A program made the position numbers and the translations under genes. The notes under the pieces were generated by a model, which saw nothing but the letters and a program-made list of their open reading frames with translations, was not told where the DNA came from and did not search any database. Positions 18,732 to 30,202 of a DNA stretch of 64,000 nucleotides are shown here, one piece after another. Every line of letters begins with the position of its first letter. The stretch's first letter is position 1. This stretch comes from Paenibacillus sp. CAA11 (GTDB taxonomy: Bacteria; Bacillota; Bacilli; Paenibacillales; Paenibacillaceae). The stretch covers positions 4,309,001-4,373,000 of the forward strand of contig NZ_CP028922.1 of the NCBI RefSeq assembly GCF_003060825.1. The letters run 5' to 3'.

Positions 18732-18882
18732 TTTGTTTCCAAGCCTGACAAGCCTTGAGGAAACCAATTATTTGCCGGTACAAGCCCTTGGAGGCTGCGG
18801 AACAAGGGTGATGAATCCCTTGCCTTGAAGGTGCAGGAAGCCATGCGAACACCAGCATCAAATCACGAAAAAACATAACAAT

Positions 18883-18917
18883 AAAAGGCCAGGGAAGTCG
18901 CTCCTCCCAGGCCTTTG
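18883..18917 (-). terminator. Terminator of spoIIQ
   Basis: AAAGGCC/GGCCTTT stem (18910-18916 with 18883-18890) extended by an imperfect GGGAG/CTTCCC inner stem, followed by TTATTGTT on the minus strand; 20 bases after the spoIIQ stop. Confidence 0.75.
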
Positions 18918-18936
18918 TATCCAGAAATTCTGATTG

Positions 18937-19686
18937 TTATTGCTGCGGAAGCAGTGAAGCCGGATTTACCGGAGCTCCATTCTCATATACCGCAAAGTGC
19001 AGATGGCTGCCCAAATCCTTGCCCAGCTCATTTTGGCCGGACTTGGCGATTGTATCGCCCTGCTTCACTTGATCATCCAGCTTGACTTTGACATCGGCCA
19101 AGCTCGCATATACCGTCTTCAGGTTATTGGCATTGGTCACTTCAACCAGGTTGCCCAGCAGCGGATGCTGCTCTACACGAGTGACCTTGCCGCCAAGCGA
19201 AGCCTTCACCTCGAAGCTTTGCTTGTCTGCGCGGGACAGATCAATTCCTGTGTTCGGTCTGAAGGTGTCCTTATACTCGATCATCGCAGCAACATGTTCC
19301 TCGGAAGTCCCGTCACTTTCATAGAAAGGCTTCACGATCTTCACCTCAGCCGCATTCGCAACCGGCCATGCCAAATCCTCTGTAGCTGCAGTGGTCTCAA
19401 CGGCCTTCTCTTCTTCCTTCACATTCTGCTCTTGCTGCTCAGGAGTACTCATTTCTCCAGATACAGCGGCTGCAGAGGGCTTCTTGTCATCCAGCGGCTT
19501 GCGGCTGGTGTCCTGATAGACCCACACTAACGTTAGGATGATTGCCGCTGCGGCCACGTATGCTGCCGGGTAGATCCATCGTTTGGACAATAGTTTCTTC
19601 CAAGAGGATACCGGAGCGACCGGCTCTCCCATTACTTTTTTAGGAGATTCCTCTGGCAATTGCTGTTTGTTCTTTTGTTCATTCAT
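18937..19686 (-). CDS. spoIIQ: Stage II sporulation protein Q (M23/LytM family)
   Basis: Forespore membrane protein of 249 residues that bridges the septal space with SpoIIIAH and supports engulfment. It has a short cytosolic head, one membrane segment (WIYPAAYVAAAAIILTLVWVY, about residues 37-57), a linker rich in Glu, Thr and Ala, and a C-terminal LytM fold. The metal-site motif reads RPNTGIDLS where active M23 enzymes have His before the T/N-G-x-D, while DLGSHLHFAVYENG keeps the HxH. Loss of the first His resembles B. subtilis SpoIIQ, so peptidase activity is doubtful. A SigF-like promoter lies upstream. It follows spoIID in the same direction. Confidence 0.93.
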   Translation of the reverse strand: MNEQKNKQQLPEESPKKVMGEPVAPVSSWKKLLSKRWIYPAAYVAAAAIILTLVWVYQDTSRKPLDDKKPSAAAVSGEMSTPEQQEQNVKEEEKAVETTAATEDLAWPVANAAEVKIVKPFYESDGTSEEHVAAMIEYKDTFRPNTGIDLSRADKQSFEVKASLGGKVTRVEQHPLLGNLVEVTNANNLKTVYASLADVKVKLDDQVKQGDTIAKSGQNELGKDLGSHLHFAVYENGAPVNPASLLPQQ

Positions 19687-19706
19687 ATGGTTATCACCTC
19701 AGTAAC

Positions 19707-19735
19707 CAGTGTTACCGGGCATAACTCTTTTATAC
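19707..19735 (-). promoter_or_regulatory. SigF-type (forespore) promoter of spoIIQ
   Basis: Minus strand: -35 GTATA (19731-19735), 14-base spacer, -10 GGTAACACTG (19707-19716), which fits GGNRANAMTW at nine of ten positions. The start codon is about 20 bases beyond the -10 element. Forespore expression of spoIIQ is established in B. subtilis. Confidence 0.7.
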
Positions 19736-19765
19736 TTGCTTTATAGCAATTTTTCTCAAAAAATC

Positions 19766-21136
19766 TTACAGAAACTCAGACACTCGCTGAAATTGAATTC
19801 CAGTATAATAGTGTTCCAGAATTTGCTTCACCTGATAGCCTTCGGCTGCCATCCCGTTAGCCCCCCATTGGCTCATGCCCACCCCATGTCCATAGCCGTA
19901 TGTTGTAATAAGCGCCTTACCCTCCTTGACTTGAACCGTAAACTGGCTTGAACGCAGCCCCAGCTTCTCCCGCACCTCACGCCCGGTGAATTTATGACCG
20001 GCTATAGCAATCTCTTTGACACTGGCCCCTTTGGTCTTCGAGAGAATCTGAAAAATCCCTTCTGTTCTCACACGGCTCAATTTAGTCAGTCCTGACGCCG
20101 GAACAGCCGTCTCCTCCGGCAGATCCAGCTTGGTGAAGACCTCTTTCAATGAGAGACTCACAGTCTCTTTATATTTCGGGTCAATCTTCGCTTCCCAAGG
20201 GCTCGCTACACTGCGCAAATAGGGAATCTTCTGGCTCCAGTAATCTTCCGAATTCTCGGTTGAGCCGCCGCTCGCTGAAAAAAACGAGGCCGTGATCGGC
20301 TTCCCCTTGTAGGTCATGATTAACCCGCGAGTTTCCGCCACTGCCTTCTTCAGCTTGGCCAGCGCATCGCTGCGGCCTGCTTCTTCCCACTTAGCCAGCT
20401 TCGCCTTGGACAGATAGGCCTGATGCCGGACCGTATCCGTCACATCCGCGCCGCCGCCCGGTACGCCGCTGCGATCAGACGCGGCCAGGCGCCGTACGAT
20501 GAAGGTCCGGGCGGCAATAGCCTGCGCCTTGAGCGCCTCCAGCTCAAAGTCTGCCGGCATCTCGGCGGCGATCACGCCGGTCACGTACTCCTCCAGCGGC
20601 AGCGTCTCCACCGCCCCGGTGCCCGTCAGGTATACGGACACCTCTTGGGCAGCCGCATCGTCCGTGACCGCGGGCAGCTCCGCGGCGGCAGCAGGCTGCG
20701 CCGCCGCCGGGCGGGACACCGCCGGAAGCGAGGCGGCATCCCGCGCCTGCTCGCTGCCGCGATCTACCAGCGCCGCGGGCAGCAGGATCGCAGCCGCAAC
20801 CAGCGCGCATGCCCCAATGGCAATGCGGCGCCCGCCGAAGCGCGTACTACCGCCCCAGCGGAGGCGGAACTTCGCCGCAGGGGCTGCGGACTGCCGCCGC
20901 CCCGCCTTCAACACAGAAGAGACTGACTTCATTCTCTCTGAAGCGTAGGGCTCCCGCGCCTGCACAGATTCTCTTTTCCCTACTTCATTGGAATCTTCAA
21001 AGGCTATATGTAATTCTCTCTGGACCTTGTCCTCCTCTGGAACGATAGGTTTCGGCTCACTTTCAAAAGAAGCGGTTAAACCCTTGCCTTCTCTGGAAGT
21101 GACCCTAAGGTTCCAGGATGGTCTGCTATCTCTCAT
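19766..21136 (-). CDS. spoIID: Stage II sporulation protein D (lytic transglycosylase)
   Basis: Peptidoglycan glycan-strand hydrolase of the DMP engulfment machine, anchored in the mother-cell membrane. The SpoIID domain is clear: LPLEEYVTGVIAAEMPADFE with the catalytic Glu, LKAQAIAARTFIVRR, HQAYLSKAK, ITASFFSASGG, and the C-terminal TTYGYGHGVGMSQWGANGMA. The single membrane segment IAIGACALVAAAILLP starts near residue 105 of this start, so there is an unusual ~100-residue cytosolic N-terminus; B. subtilis SpoIID is much shorter there. ATG 21136 is chosen because GGGAAGGAA precedes it; ATG 21157 has no ribosome site and an internal ATG near 20929 is possible. The Ala-rich segment after the membrane helix is very GC-rich. 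Confidence 0.93.
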   Translation of the reverse strand: MRDSRPSWNLRVTSREGKGLTASFESEPKPIVPEEDKVQRELHIAFEDSNEVGKRESVQAREPYASERMKSVSSVLKAGRRQSAAPAAKFRLRWGGSTRFGGRRIAIGACALVAAAILLPAALVDRGSEQARDAASLPAVSRPAAAQPAAAAELPAVTDDAAAQEVSVYLTGTGAVETLPLEEYVTGVIAAEMPADFELEALKAQAIAARTFIVRRLAASDRSGVPGGGADVTDTVRHQAYLSKAKLAKWEEAGRSDALAKLKKAVAETRGLIMTYKGKPITASFFSASGGSTENSEDYWSQKIPYLRSVASPWEAKIDPKYKETVSLSLKEVFTKLDLPEETAVPASGLTKLSRVRTEGIFQILSKTKGASVKEIAIAGHKFTGREVREKLGLRSSQFTVQVKEGKALITTYGYGHGVGMSQWGANGMAAEGYQVKQILEHYYTGIQFQRVSEFL

Positions 21137-21317
21137 CTGCGCTTTCCTTCCCTTCATGTGTTCTAGTGATCTGCTAACTATCTCTATCTCGAACTTCTCT
21201 ATGCCTTATAGTTATGAAACTCCTACGTTTACTAGAACCTCAAGGCTGACCATCCTATCATTGAACACTAAAACGCACATAACTAAATTTAATATAAAAA
21301 ATATAGTAACATTATTA

Positions 21318-21344
21318 TTGACAGTAACAAACTTTTACTGTAAT
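21318..21344 (+). promoter_or_regulatory. doxX promoter with embedded palindrome
   Basis: -35 TTGACA (21318-21323) and -10 TGTAAT (21339-21344) are only 15 bases apart. A perfect inverted repeat, ACAGTAA (21321-21327), 7-base spacer, TTACTGT (21335-21341), overlaps both elements and looks like an operator. Confidence 0.55.
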
Positions 21345-21393
21345 CTTGGATCAACAAAACAAAATCATTTCAATCGTAAAGGGGATATAAATA

Positions 21394-21780
21394 ATGGCTG
21401 CAGATTGGGGTTTGCTTATTATTCGCATCATCGTAGGTTTGGCTTTTGTAGGGCATGGTGCCCAGAAGTTGTTTGGCTGGTTCGGAGGCTATGGACTTAA
21501 GGGTACGGGCGGATGGTTCGAATCCATCGGGGTGCGTCCGGGTGTACTGATGGCGTTTGGAGTTGGCTTGTTTGAGCTGGCAGGAGGCCTTCTCTTTGCC
21601 CTAGGATTTTGGATGCCGCTGGCTGCAGTGCTTATTGTGCTTCCTATGATAGGAGCGATTGCAACCGTACATGGCAAGAATGGCTTCTGGGCTACGGCGA
21701 ACGGATATGAATTGAATCTCGTATTCGCGATTGTCGCTATCGGCATAGCCTTGATCGGTCCAGGCTCTTACAGCCTATAA
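21394..21780 (+). CDS. DoxX-family membrane protein
   Basis: 128 residues with four membrane segments. The N-terminal LLIIRIIVGLAFVGHGAQKL and FGGYGLKGTGGWFESIG are typical of the DoxX family; LFELAGGLLFALGFWMPLAA and HGKNGFWATANGYELNLVF are the later conserved parts. Bacillus relatives are induced by quinones or thiol stress and may handle oxidised small molecules; that role is inferred from the family. AAAGGGG precedes ATG 21394. It is the only plus-strand gene in the first 51 kb, with its own regulated-looking promoter and a terminator. Confidence 0.88.
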   Translation: MAADWGLLIIRIIVGLAFVGHGAQKLFGWFGGYGLKGTGGWFESIGVRPGVLMAFGVGLFELAGGLLFALGFWMPLAAVLIVLPMIGAIATVHGKNGFWATANGYELNLVFAIVAIGIALIGPGSYSL

Positions 21781-21800
21781 TTTCTGAAATATGAACGAGA

Positions 21801-21843
21801 AAGAGCCGAAGTCTTTCCCTAAATGGGGTTGACTTCGGCTCTT
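21801..21843. terminator. Bidirectional terminator between doxX and the esterase
   Basis: Perfect 13-bp stem AAGAGCCGAAGTC (21801-21813) with 21831-21843 and a 17-base loop. Convergent genes flank it on both sides. Confidence 0.75.
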
Positions 21844-21871
21844 GTTATGATGAAACCGTGCTGCGCGTTAC

Positions 21872-22660
21872 TTACGAATTGCGGGTCTGTAAAGGCAGCC
21901 ACTCAAGGACCTTCTGAATTTGCTCGTCCCAATACTCCCAGTTATGATCGCCTGGCCCGAACTCGGTCGTAATCTCGTAATTCACGCTTGCCGCCGTTTC
22001 CGCAAACTTGCGATTGTCCTCATACAGGAAATCCTCAGTTCCACAGCATTGATAAATGGCTGGCTTAGGCCCCTGGTTTCTTGCTGCCTGCTCCAGCAGC
22101 CATAGCACATCCTCCTCTGTACCTGCAATTTCCCGTTCTCCATATACAAACTTCAGCGTAGACTCCAGATGAACGTCAGCATGTCTCGCTCTCTCCGCAA
22201 TATCTGTAACCCCTGATAGGCTGGCAGCTGCGGCAAAACGCTCTGGCTGGCGCAGCGCCCATTTCAGAGCACCGTATCCACCCATCGAGAGCCCCGCCAC
22301 AAACTGATCTTCTCTCCGGTCAGATAGTGGGAAGAATTGCTGTGCCAGCTGCGGCAGCTCCTCCGACAAGAAGGTCCAGTAACGCCCTCCAAACTCCATG
22401 TCCGTATAGAAGCTTCGATGCACATTCGGCATCACCACGGCAATCCCTAAGGGAGCCACATAGCGTTCAATAGAGGTTCTGCGCATCCAGATAGATTCAT
22501 CATCACTCAGACCATGCAGTAAATACAGCACAGGATGCTTCCCCGATATAGCCCTGCCTTCCATGCCGATCTGCTGACGCGTCTCCTGCGGAAGAATGAC
22601 CTGCATGGATGTGCTTAACCCAAGCACCTCGGAGAAAAATTGGCAAGTTAAAAGAGCCAT
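21872..22660 (-). CDS. Alpha/beta hydrolase, EstA / S-formylglutathione-hydrolase-like esterase
   Basis: Cytosolic serine hydrolase of 262 residues in the esterase D (putative esterase) family. The nucleophile elbow is [15 protein letters not shown]; the oxyanion strand is [31 protein letters not shown] and [11 protein letters not shown] (acid) follow, and the catalytic His is in [14 protein letters not shown]. Similar to tributyrin or acetyl esterases of lactic bacteria. ATG 22660 is preferred to TTG 22663; GAAGGA precedes it. Stand-alone gene. Natural substrate unknown. Confidence 0.85.
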   Translation of the reverse strand: MALLTCQFFSEVLGLSTSMQVILPQETRQQIGMEGRAISGKHPVLYLLHGLSDDESIWMRRTSIERYVAPLGIAVVMPNVHRSFYTDMEFGGRYWTFLSEELPQLAQQFFPLSDRREDQFVAGLSMGGYGALKWALRQPERFAAAASLSGVTDIAERARHADVHLESTLKFVYGEREIAGTEEDVLWLLEQAARNQGPKPAIYQCCGTEDFLYEDNRKFAETAASVNYEITTEFGPGDHNWEYWDEQIQKVLEWLPLQTRNS

Positions 22661-22820
22661 CAATCCTTCATCCTTTCATCGTTCTAGATTGGTACCGCTT
22701 TCAATAACTATGTAATACTTATTTCCGATCGCTTCCCTGGCAGGGGAGGCTCTTCGGATATGTTCAGTATATCACTTCCAGGCTTTCTTGGTGACATCCT
22801 TCCTATGTATAAAAAAATAT

Positions 22821-22866
22821 AAAAAAGCCCTCCTAAGTAATTCTCATTACTTTCGGAAAGGCTTTA
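22821..22866 (-). terminator. Terminator of murA
   Basis: Imperfect stem AAGCCTTTCC/GGAGGGCTT with an inner AAGTAAT/ATTACTT pairing, followed on the minus strand by six T residues, 16 bases after the murA stop. Confidence 0.8.
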
Positions 22867-22881
22867 GGCATAACATCTATT

Positions 22882-24222
22882 TTACGCCAAAGTAGGCTGT
22901 ACCTTAAGAACGGGTACGTCCTTCGACACTTTGTCTTGAGCTGCTGCGCGAGTCTCCTCGTTCAGTTCGACACGCCAAATATCTGCTCCTAGCCCAGACA
23001 GTTTCTCAGCTAAATTTACGTAGCCGCGATCAATGTGATGCGTACCGCTAACTTCAGTAGTACCTTCTGCTACCAGACCCGCGATAATGAGCGCTGCTCC
23101 TGCACGAAGATCTGTCGCGCATACCTTGGCACCTGTCAGTTTGGATCCACCTGTAACGATCGCTGTGCGGCCTTCTACCTTAATCTCGGCATTCATTAGG
23201 CCGAACTGCTCTACGTGCATAAAGCGGTTCTCAAACACCGTCTCCGTCACTACACTGGTTCCCTCTGCCTTCAGCAGCAAAGCCATCATCTGAGACTGCA
23301 TATCTGTTGGGAAGCCTGGGTAGGGCAGGGTCTTAACATCTACCGATTTCAGTGGATGATCTGCCTTTACGCGAACCCCGTTCTCCTGAACATCAATGGT
23401 TACACCCATCTCTTCCAGCTTAGCAATGACCGGTCCCAAATGATCTGCGATAGCTCCCTCAACAAAGACGTCTCCGCCGGTAATGGCAGCAGCGATCATG
23501 TAGGTACCAGCTTCTACGCGGTCTGGAATTACAGTATGCTCTACACCATGCAGCTTCTCTACGCCCTCAATGCGGATGACGCCGGTGCCTGCTCCGCGGA
23601 CAATAGCACCCATGCTGTTCAAGTAATTAGCCAAATCAACAATTTCCGGTTCTTTGGCAGCATTCTCGATAATCGTTGTACCGGAAGCCAGCGTTGCGGC
23701 CATCATGATATTCTCAGTTGCACCTACACTAGCAACATCAAGATAGATCTTCGCGCCGCGGAGTCTGCCTTCGCTCTTCGCCTCAATGTATCCTTGACCG
23801 AGATTGATTTCCGCACCCATCGCTTCAAAACCCTTTAAATGCTGATCAATCGGTCTTGTACCGATGGCACAGCCTCCAGGCAGCGAGATGCGTGTATGTC
23901 CCATACGGGTCAGTAAAGGTCCCATGACCAGAAACGAAGCCCGCATTTTGCGTACCCATTCATAGGGAGCTTCGCAGGATACAAGTTGACTGGCGTCAAC
24001 CGTAATCACTTCCTCCTGATCATATGTAACTTTTGCCCCGAGTGACTCCAACACCCGGCTGATCGTCCTTACATCGTCCAGAGGTGGTGCATCGCGAATG
24101 ATGCTTACCCCTTCTTCACCTAGCAAAGAAGCTGCGATAATCGGCAGCACTGAGTTTTTTGCTCCGCTAACTTTTACGTTCCCGGTCAACACGTTGCCGC
24201 CGCGGACGATAAATTTGCTCAT
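22882..24222 (-). CDS. murA: UDP-N-acetylglucosamine 1-carboxyvinyltransferase
   Basis: First committed step of peptidoglycan synthesis: transfer of enolpyruvate from PEP to UDP-GlcNAc. 446 residues from ATG 24222, which has GGAGG 8 bases upstream; an upstream extension to 24279 lacks support. Seen are [24 protein letters not shown] with the catalytic Lys, the active Cys loop [18 protein letters not shown] (fosfomycin target), and [18 protein letters not shown] at the end. Position between the DUF1146 gene and spoIID matches B. subtilis murAA, so this is the main MurA type. Confidence 0.96.
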   Translation of the reverse strand: MSKFIVRGGNVLTGNVKVSGAKNSVLPIIAASLLGEEGVSIIRDAPPLDDVRTISRVLESLGAKVTYDQEEVITVDASQLVSCEAPYEWVRKMRASFLVMGPLLTRMGHTRISLPGGCAIGTRPIDQHLKGFEAMGAEINLGQGYIEAKSEGRLRGAKIYLDVASVGATENIMMAATLASGTTIIENAAKEPEIVDLANYLNSMGAIVRGAGTGVIRIEGVEKLHGVEHTVIPDRVEAGTYMIAAAITGGDVFVEGAIADHLGPVIAKLEEMGVTIDVQENGVRVKADHPLKSVDVKTLPYPGFPTDMQSQMMALLLKAEGTSVVTETVFENRFMHVEQFGLMNAEIKVEGRTAIVTGGSKLTGAKVCATDLRAGAALIIAGLVAEGTTEVSGTHHIDRGYVNLAEKLSGLGADIWRVELNEETRAAAQDKVSKDVPVLKVQPTLA

Positions 24223-24502
24223 TATGGTTCCCTCCGCGCGTTCATTTTCTCTTTTCTCACCATGTAAGATGCAACACACATTTTCAGATTGAACTAAATT
24301 TCATCATACCATTTTTAAAAAACACCGCACAAGTACAATTCACGGATTAAGTTCCAAAGCCCTAGCTCCGATAAACTGCGGCAGTTGGATAAACAATCGA
24401 TTACTATAAGATTCTTATCCCCATTGTTGACACAATAATTTGATGTTATTCGACAAACACTGCTTAATTAGTCTATCACACATATAACCAAAGACCCCCG
24501 GC

Positions 24503-24760
24503 TTAAAACAGATAGCGCAGCATTTGCGTGTAACCCCAGTAATCCATGACGAACGCTGCGACAAATCTGCCCAGCACAATCGCCAGGAGCAAATGCAGCA
24601 GTTTTCCCTGTGGCCCCTTGGGCTGGCGGATGAACAGATCCAGCTTCAGGTTTTGCAGTGCCCACCATGACAGGACAACACAGACCAGAGACACAATGAT
24701 GGATGTCAGGCCGTTTGCCGCAATTGATGTAGACATCTGATTCGTTATGGAATCAACCAC
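24503..24760 (-). CDS. DUF1146 (YwzB-like) membrane protein
   Basis: 85 residues with two or three membrane segments (LTSIIVSLVCVVLSWWALQNL and LLHLLLAIVLGRFVAAFVM) separated by a basic loop, RQPKGPQGK. This matches the YwzB family, which lies between atpC and murAA in B. subtilis too. GTG at 24760 has AGGAGG 9-10 bases upstream. Function unknown. The 24223-24502 spacer to murA shows no further gene. Confidence 0.85.
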   Translation of the reverse strand: MVDSITNQMSTSIAANGLTSIIVSLVCVVLSWWALQNLKLDLFIRQPKGPQGKLLHLLLAIVLGRFVAAFVMDYWGYTQMLRYLF

Positions 24761-25040
24761 GATTAACTTTCCTCCTGCACGAACCCGGATGGACTTACAG
24801 GCCGGTATGATGACCGCCCATCTTCGTACACGATAATACTATGCGGAAGAACCACATTCGGTTAATAAGTTCCATTTAGTATATCGGTATCCGGTTTGTA
24901 AAATTATAGACCTTCTATATCATACTTGCCAAGCACGGAATAATCCAGTTTTAATTTCCGGAAAAATTCGGCTTTTTTAGGAAATTGCCATGAAAATCGA
25001 AATGAAATTTCGCTTCACAGCTTGTTAACTTGTTCATATT
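24761..25040. other. Intergenic region between the DUF1146 gene and atpC
   Basis: 280 AT-rich bases upstream of the DUF1146 gene. I find no convincing open frame, RNA motif or well-spaced promoter; a TATACT lies near 24880 on the minus strand without a good -35. Confidence 0.5.
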
Positions 25041-25078
25041 AAAAAAGCCGGCACCCTTAAACAGAGTATCCGGCTTCT
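25041..25078 (-). terminator. Terminator of the atp operon
   Basis: Stem AAGCCGG/CCGGCTT with a GAGT/ACCC-like inner part, followed by TTTTAAT on the minus strand, 5 bases after the atpC stop. Confidence 0.85.
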
Positions 25079-25082
25079 TTTA

Positions 25083-25496
25083 CTATTCTTTGCGACTGGA
25101 AGACACGTTGATCCGAGTAACTGCTCTTTGCAGAGCCAGTTCAGCCCGGCGGTGATCAATATGATCCTGGCTTCCATGACTTGCCAGACGGCGTTCTGCA
25201 CGCTCTCTGGCGGCCTTGGCACGCTCGACGTCAATATCCGAAGATAGCTCGGCGCTTTCAGCCAGAATAATCACCTTCTCCTTCTGCACTTCAATAAATC
25301 CTCCGTGGACGGCGATTGCCGCGCGTGCTCCCGCCATCTTTACATTGATAGGGGCTACTTGAAGCGGAGTCACCATAGGAATATGGCCGGCCATAATGCC
25401 AAATTCCCCTTCCGTGCCACGCACGGTGATGCTATCGACTTGCTGGGAGAAAACCACGTGCTCCGGTGTGACGATTTCCAACAAAAAGGTGTTCAC
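25083..25496 (-). CDS. atpC: ATP synthase F1 epsilon subunit
   Basis: Central-stalk subunit (137 residues) with an N-terminal beta-sandwich (TFLLEIVTPEHVVFS, GEFGIMAGHIPMVTPL, AVHGGFIEV) and a C-terminal helical hairpin (ERAKAARERAERRL, RRAELALQRAVTRI) that can inhibit ATP hydrolysis. GTG 25496 is chosen because AGGAG lies 8 bases before it and relatives begin M(S/N)TFLLEIVTPE; ATG 25502 and GTG 25505 are alternatives too close to that site. Last gene of the operon, 58 bases after atpD. Confidence 0.95.
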   Translation of the reverse strand: MNTFLLEIVTPEHVVFSQQVDSITVRGTEGEFGIMAGHIPMVTPLQVAPINVKMAGARAAIAVHGGFIEVQKEKVIILAESAELSSDIDVERAKAARERAERRLASHGSQDHIDHRRAELALQRAVTRINVSSSRKE

Positions 25497-25554
25497 AGCC
25501 ATCACTCCTATACGTTTTCGGAGCGAATAACCAGCCTGCCAGACAAAAGCTGGC

Positions 25555-26997
<1,443 letters not shown>

Positions 26998-27100
26998 CTA
27001 TTCATCCGGCTTATCCCTAAGCCCTTATGAGTAGGCAAGATTCGGAAGGTTCCGCTTAAGCCGCAAACTGTCATTATCCCTTAGCTAGCTATTTCAATAA

Positions 27101-27973
27101 TTAAGATTGCGCGTTCGCACCTGCAACAATCTCTGTAATCTCCTGCGTAATGGCCGCTTGACGTGCACGGTTATAAGTCAGCGTCAGTTCGCCGATCATC
27201 TTCGTCGCATTCTTCGTCGCACTGCCCATTGCCGTCATCTTCGCGCCAAGCTCACTCGCCTTGCCTTCAAGCAAGGCACCGTAAATGAGCGTCTCTGCAT
27301 ATTTCGGAAGCAGTACTTCAAGCACGCCCTCAGGGGATGGTTCATATTCATAAGACGCTTTAATTGCGCCATCCACTTTATCGGTCTTCACCTGTTCGAA
27401 TGGCAGCAGGCGATCAACGGTTGGCACTTGAGTAATCGCGTTCACGAACCGGTTATAACAGAGATAGATCTCATCGTACTGTTCTTCTTCAAAGCCGCGT
27501 ACAGCTGCATTGGCCACCGCCTTGATGTCAGCAAACGAAGGCGTATCTGACAGCTCGGTAACTTCACCTACAACTGGAAGGTCGCGGCGGTTGAAATAAT
27601 CGCGTCCTTTACGTCCTACTACGAACAGTCCGTATTCTTCACGGGATCTGTGGTTATTCGCAATTGTGTCCATCACTTTGCGAAGCACGTTGGCATTGTA
27701 GCCGCCAACGAGCCCCCCGTCGGAAGTGATGACAATGTAAGCCGTCTTCTTCACCGGGCGGGAGACCAGCATCGGATGAGATACCCCTTGTGTCCCGGCA
27801 GCAATGCTGGTGACAACCTCTTTCAGCTTCTCTTCATAAGGGCGCGCGGCTTGCGCTTTCTCCTGCGCCTTTCTCAGCTTGGCCGAGGCCACCATTTCCA
27901 TTGCTTTCGTGATTTGGCGGGTATTCTGAATACTCTTGATCTGACGTTTGATCTCGCGGATTCCTTTTGCCAT
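27101..27973 (-). CDS. atpG: ATP synthase F1 gamma subunit
   Basis: Rotor shaft subunit of 290 residues. The N-terminal coiled coil IREIKRQIKSIQNTRQITKAM and the C-terminal MTAMGSATKNATKMIGELTL with NRARQAAITQEITEIVAGA are the conserved halves that penetrate the alpha3beta3 ring. ATG 27973 has GAGGTGG about 9 bases upstream. A hairpin-rich spacer separates it from atpA. Confidence 0.97.
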   Translation of the reverse strand: MAKGIREIKRQIKSIQNTRQITKAMEMVASAKLRKAQEKAQAARPYEEKLKEVVTSIAAGTQGVSHPMLVSRPVKKTAYIVITSDGGLVGGYNANVLRKVMDTIANNHRSREEYGLFVVGRKGRDYFNRRDLPVVGEVTELSDTPSFADIKAVANAAVRGFEEEQYDEIYLCYNRFVNAITQVPTVDRLLPFEQVKTDKVDGAIKASYEYEPSPEGVLEVLLPKYAETLIYGALLEGKASELGAKMTAMGSATKNATKMIGELTLTYNRARQAAITQEITEIVAGANAQS

Positions 27974-27989
27974 GATTTCACCACCTCAA

Positions 27990-28105
27990 AACTTTGAGCA
28001 AAGCTCAAAGTTACTTCGAAAGCATTCACTTAAAGTTTTGGCAAAGCCAAAACTCGCATCATACAACGTTCTATGACAAACCGAAGCTTTGGCGAAAGCC
28101 AAAGC
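27990..28105 (-). repeat. Three related perfect hairpins between atpA and atpG
   Basis: Hairpin 1: 9-bp stem AACTTTGAG (27990-27998 with 28004-28012). Hairpin 2: 8-bp stem AGTTTTGG (28034-28041 with 28047-28054). Hairpins 1 and 2 share the loop CAAAG. Hairpin 3: 8-bp stem GCTTTGGC (28086-28093 with 28098-28105), loop GAAA. None has a terminator-like T-run. They may be RNA-stability or processing elements within the operon mRNA, or small mobile palindromes. Confidence 0.75.
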
Positions 28106-28123
28106 CGGTTTTCACTATAAAAA

Positions 28124-29653
<1,530 letters not shown>

Positions 29654-30202
29654 CTACAGTGCTTGTCTTCGAAAAGACTTTTCAAGCCGTTCCAGCTTGC
29701 CCGCGAGACTGCCATCATACAGCTTGTCGCCAATGACAACCTTCATACCGCCAAGCAAACTGGTATCCACTACATTCTCAACGCGGATTTTCTTCTGAAC
29801 CAAAGCTCCGAACTCTTCAGCTACTTGCTGCTTCTCTTGCTCATTCAGCGCGTAAGTGGTGTACACCACCGCGTTGGCAAGACCAAGAGCAGCACTGCTG
29901 ATGTTGATATAACTGTCCAGCAGCTCGGATAAGATCTCCGTTCTACCGCGTGATACAAGCATTTTCAGCAGGGAGATAACCGGAGCGGACAGGCGTCCTT
30001 CCAGGCTCCCGCCAATAACCTGCCATTTGGCCGATTCCGCCACACTGGGTGAAGAGATGAAATTCAAGATACTCTTATCGGAAGTAAGCGCCTGAACAGC
30101 CGCTTTTAATTCCTGCTCCACCTCAAGCGTGCGTCCTTCCTGCGCAGCAATCTCATACAGCGCCTTGGCGTAACGTTTGGCTACGACCGTATCGCGGCTC
30201 AT
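29654..30202 (-). CDS. atpH: ATP synthase F1 delta subunit
   Basis: Peripheral-stalk cap protein of 182 residues linking F1 to subunit b. The N-terminal VAKRYAKALYEIAAQEGR and the C-terminal VDTSLLGGMKVVIGDKLYDGSLAGKLERL are the family signatures. ATG 30202 overlaps the atpF stop (ATGA), so the two are translationally coupled. Ends 15 bases before atpA. Confidence 0.96.
   Translation of the reverse strand: MSRDTVVAKRYAKALYEIAAQEGRTLEVEQELKAAVQALTSDKSILNFISSPSVAESAKWQVIGGSLEGRLSAPVISLLKMLVSRGRTEILSELLDSYINISSAALGLANAVVYTTYALNEQEKQQVAEEFGALVQKKIRVENVVDTSLLGGMKVVIGDKLYDGSLAGKLERLEKSFRRQAL

Noticed and set aside
18634..18876. Minus-strand frame of 80 codons overlapping the spoIIID start
   Set aside because: It covers the SigE-like promoter and the spoIIID ribosome site and has no family resemblance.
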